Positions 34,970-35,093 of a DNA stretch of 35,093 nucleotides are shown here, piece after piece; within the stretch, counting starts at the first letter, position 1; each line of letters starts with the position of its first letter. A program made the translations under genes and the position numbers. The DNA is from Halorubrum laminariae. Its GTDB lineage: Archaea > Halobacteriota > Halobacteria > Halobacteriales > Haloferacaceae. The DNA is taken from positions 1 to 35,093 of the forward strand of contig NZ_JANHDL010000016.1 of assembly GCF_024494655.1 (NCBI RefSeq). Direction: 5' to 3'. The notes beneath the pieces were generated by a model. The model made no database searches. It worked only from the letters and a program-made list of their open reading frames with translations, and had not been told where the DNA came from.

Positions 34970-35093
34970 CTGTCTTTAGTTAAGCCTCACACCTCGGTTG
35001 TGTAGCGGTAGCGAGTGTCTCTTGTAAGATTGGTCGCTGCTTGTGGATCTTTTGAGCGTCTTCGATCAACCGTTCGAGCAGCGGCGGTGGTGA
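34970..35093. other. edge sequence after the second transposase
   Basis: 124 nt holding the transposase upstream region and perhaps its right end. No gene is evident; any coding region continues beyond the window. Confidence 0.4.

Noticed and set aside
33313..35017. Imperfect terminal repeats of the second insertion sequence
   Set aside because: The alignment needs a 3-nt gap, and no direct repeat is found outside.
1..35093. CRISPR arrays, tRNA or rRNA genes
   Set aside because: No regularly spaced repeats and no tRNA- or rRNA-like sequence was noticed by eye. A computed scan was not possible.

Overview
The window looks like a halophilic archaeon (class Halobacteria). The proteins are acidic and Asp/Glu-rich, and several small families are typical of haloarchaea (halocyanin, SHOCT-tailed membrane proteins, DUF63, Lrp/TRASH copper regulators, Tat-type RRQFL signal peptides). 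Archaeal TATA boxes lie about 25 nt upstream of several start codons, which suggests leaderless mRNAs. There is no rRNA, tRNA or CRISPR array that I can see. The mix of transposases, metal genes and a few metabolic genes suggests an accessory metal-resistance region of a chromosome or megaplasmid.

Layout. 1-3000: a Tat lipoprotein and a DDE transposase. 3032-5644: a CopB-type Cu/Ag ATPase (CPH motif, His-rich N-terminus) with its HMA copper chaperone. 5791-9203: small membrane proteins, a winged-helix regulator divergent from a DoxX/SHOCT pair, a UspA and a CBS-pair protein. 9272-12055: aconitase. 12127-15750: a compact copper module of HMA chaperone, divergent Lrp-TRASH regulator and CopA (CPC). 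15768-18194: winged-helix protein, DUF63 membrane protein and geranylgeranyl-reductase-like flavoprotein. 18217-20242: a transposon-like unit with perfect 17-bp terminal inverted repeats and an 8-bp target duplication. It has no transposase and instead carries a type 2 isopentenyl-diphosphate isomerase and a small membrane protein. 20553-25804: a second DoxX pair, a halocyanin-SHOCT fusion, two more SHOCT proteins, DUF302, a Met/His-rich exported protein, a CPAC membrane protein and a membrane-anchored winged-helix regulator. 25930-27318: a permease with two YHS metal-binding domains. 27647-29113: an amidohydrolase. 29143-32690: an ArsR-like regulator divergent from a free HMA protein, a P1B ATPase with an unusual CPG motif, and an FmdE-like protein. 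33350-34969: a second DDE transposase.

How it fits together (inference). Three P1B ATPases, three free HMA proteins, a YHS permease, DUF302 and a cupredoxin point to handling of Cu(I)/Ag(I) and probably a second soft metal. A shared palindrome of the form TTTGRA-N-TCYAAA lies about 72-87 nt upstream of both copper ATPase transcription units, with a weaker copy in the chaperone/regulator divergent promoter, so it is a candidate operator for the Lrp-TRASH regulator. The most unusual item is the isoprenoid gene carried in a mobile-cassette structure.
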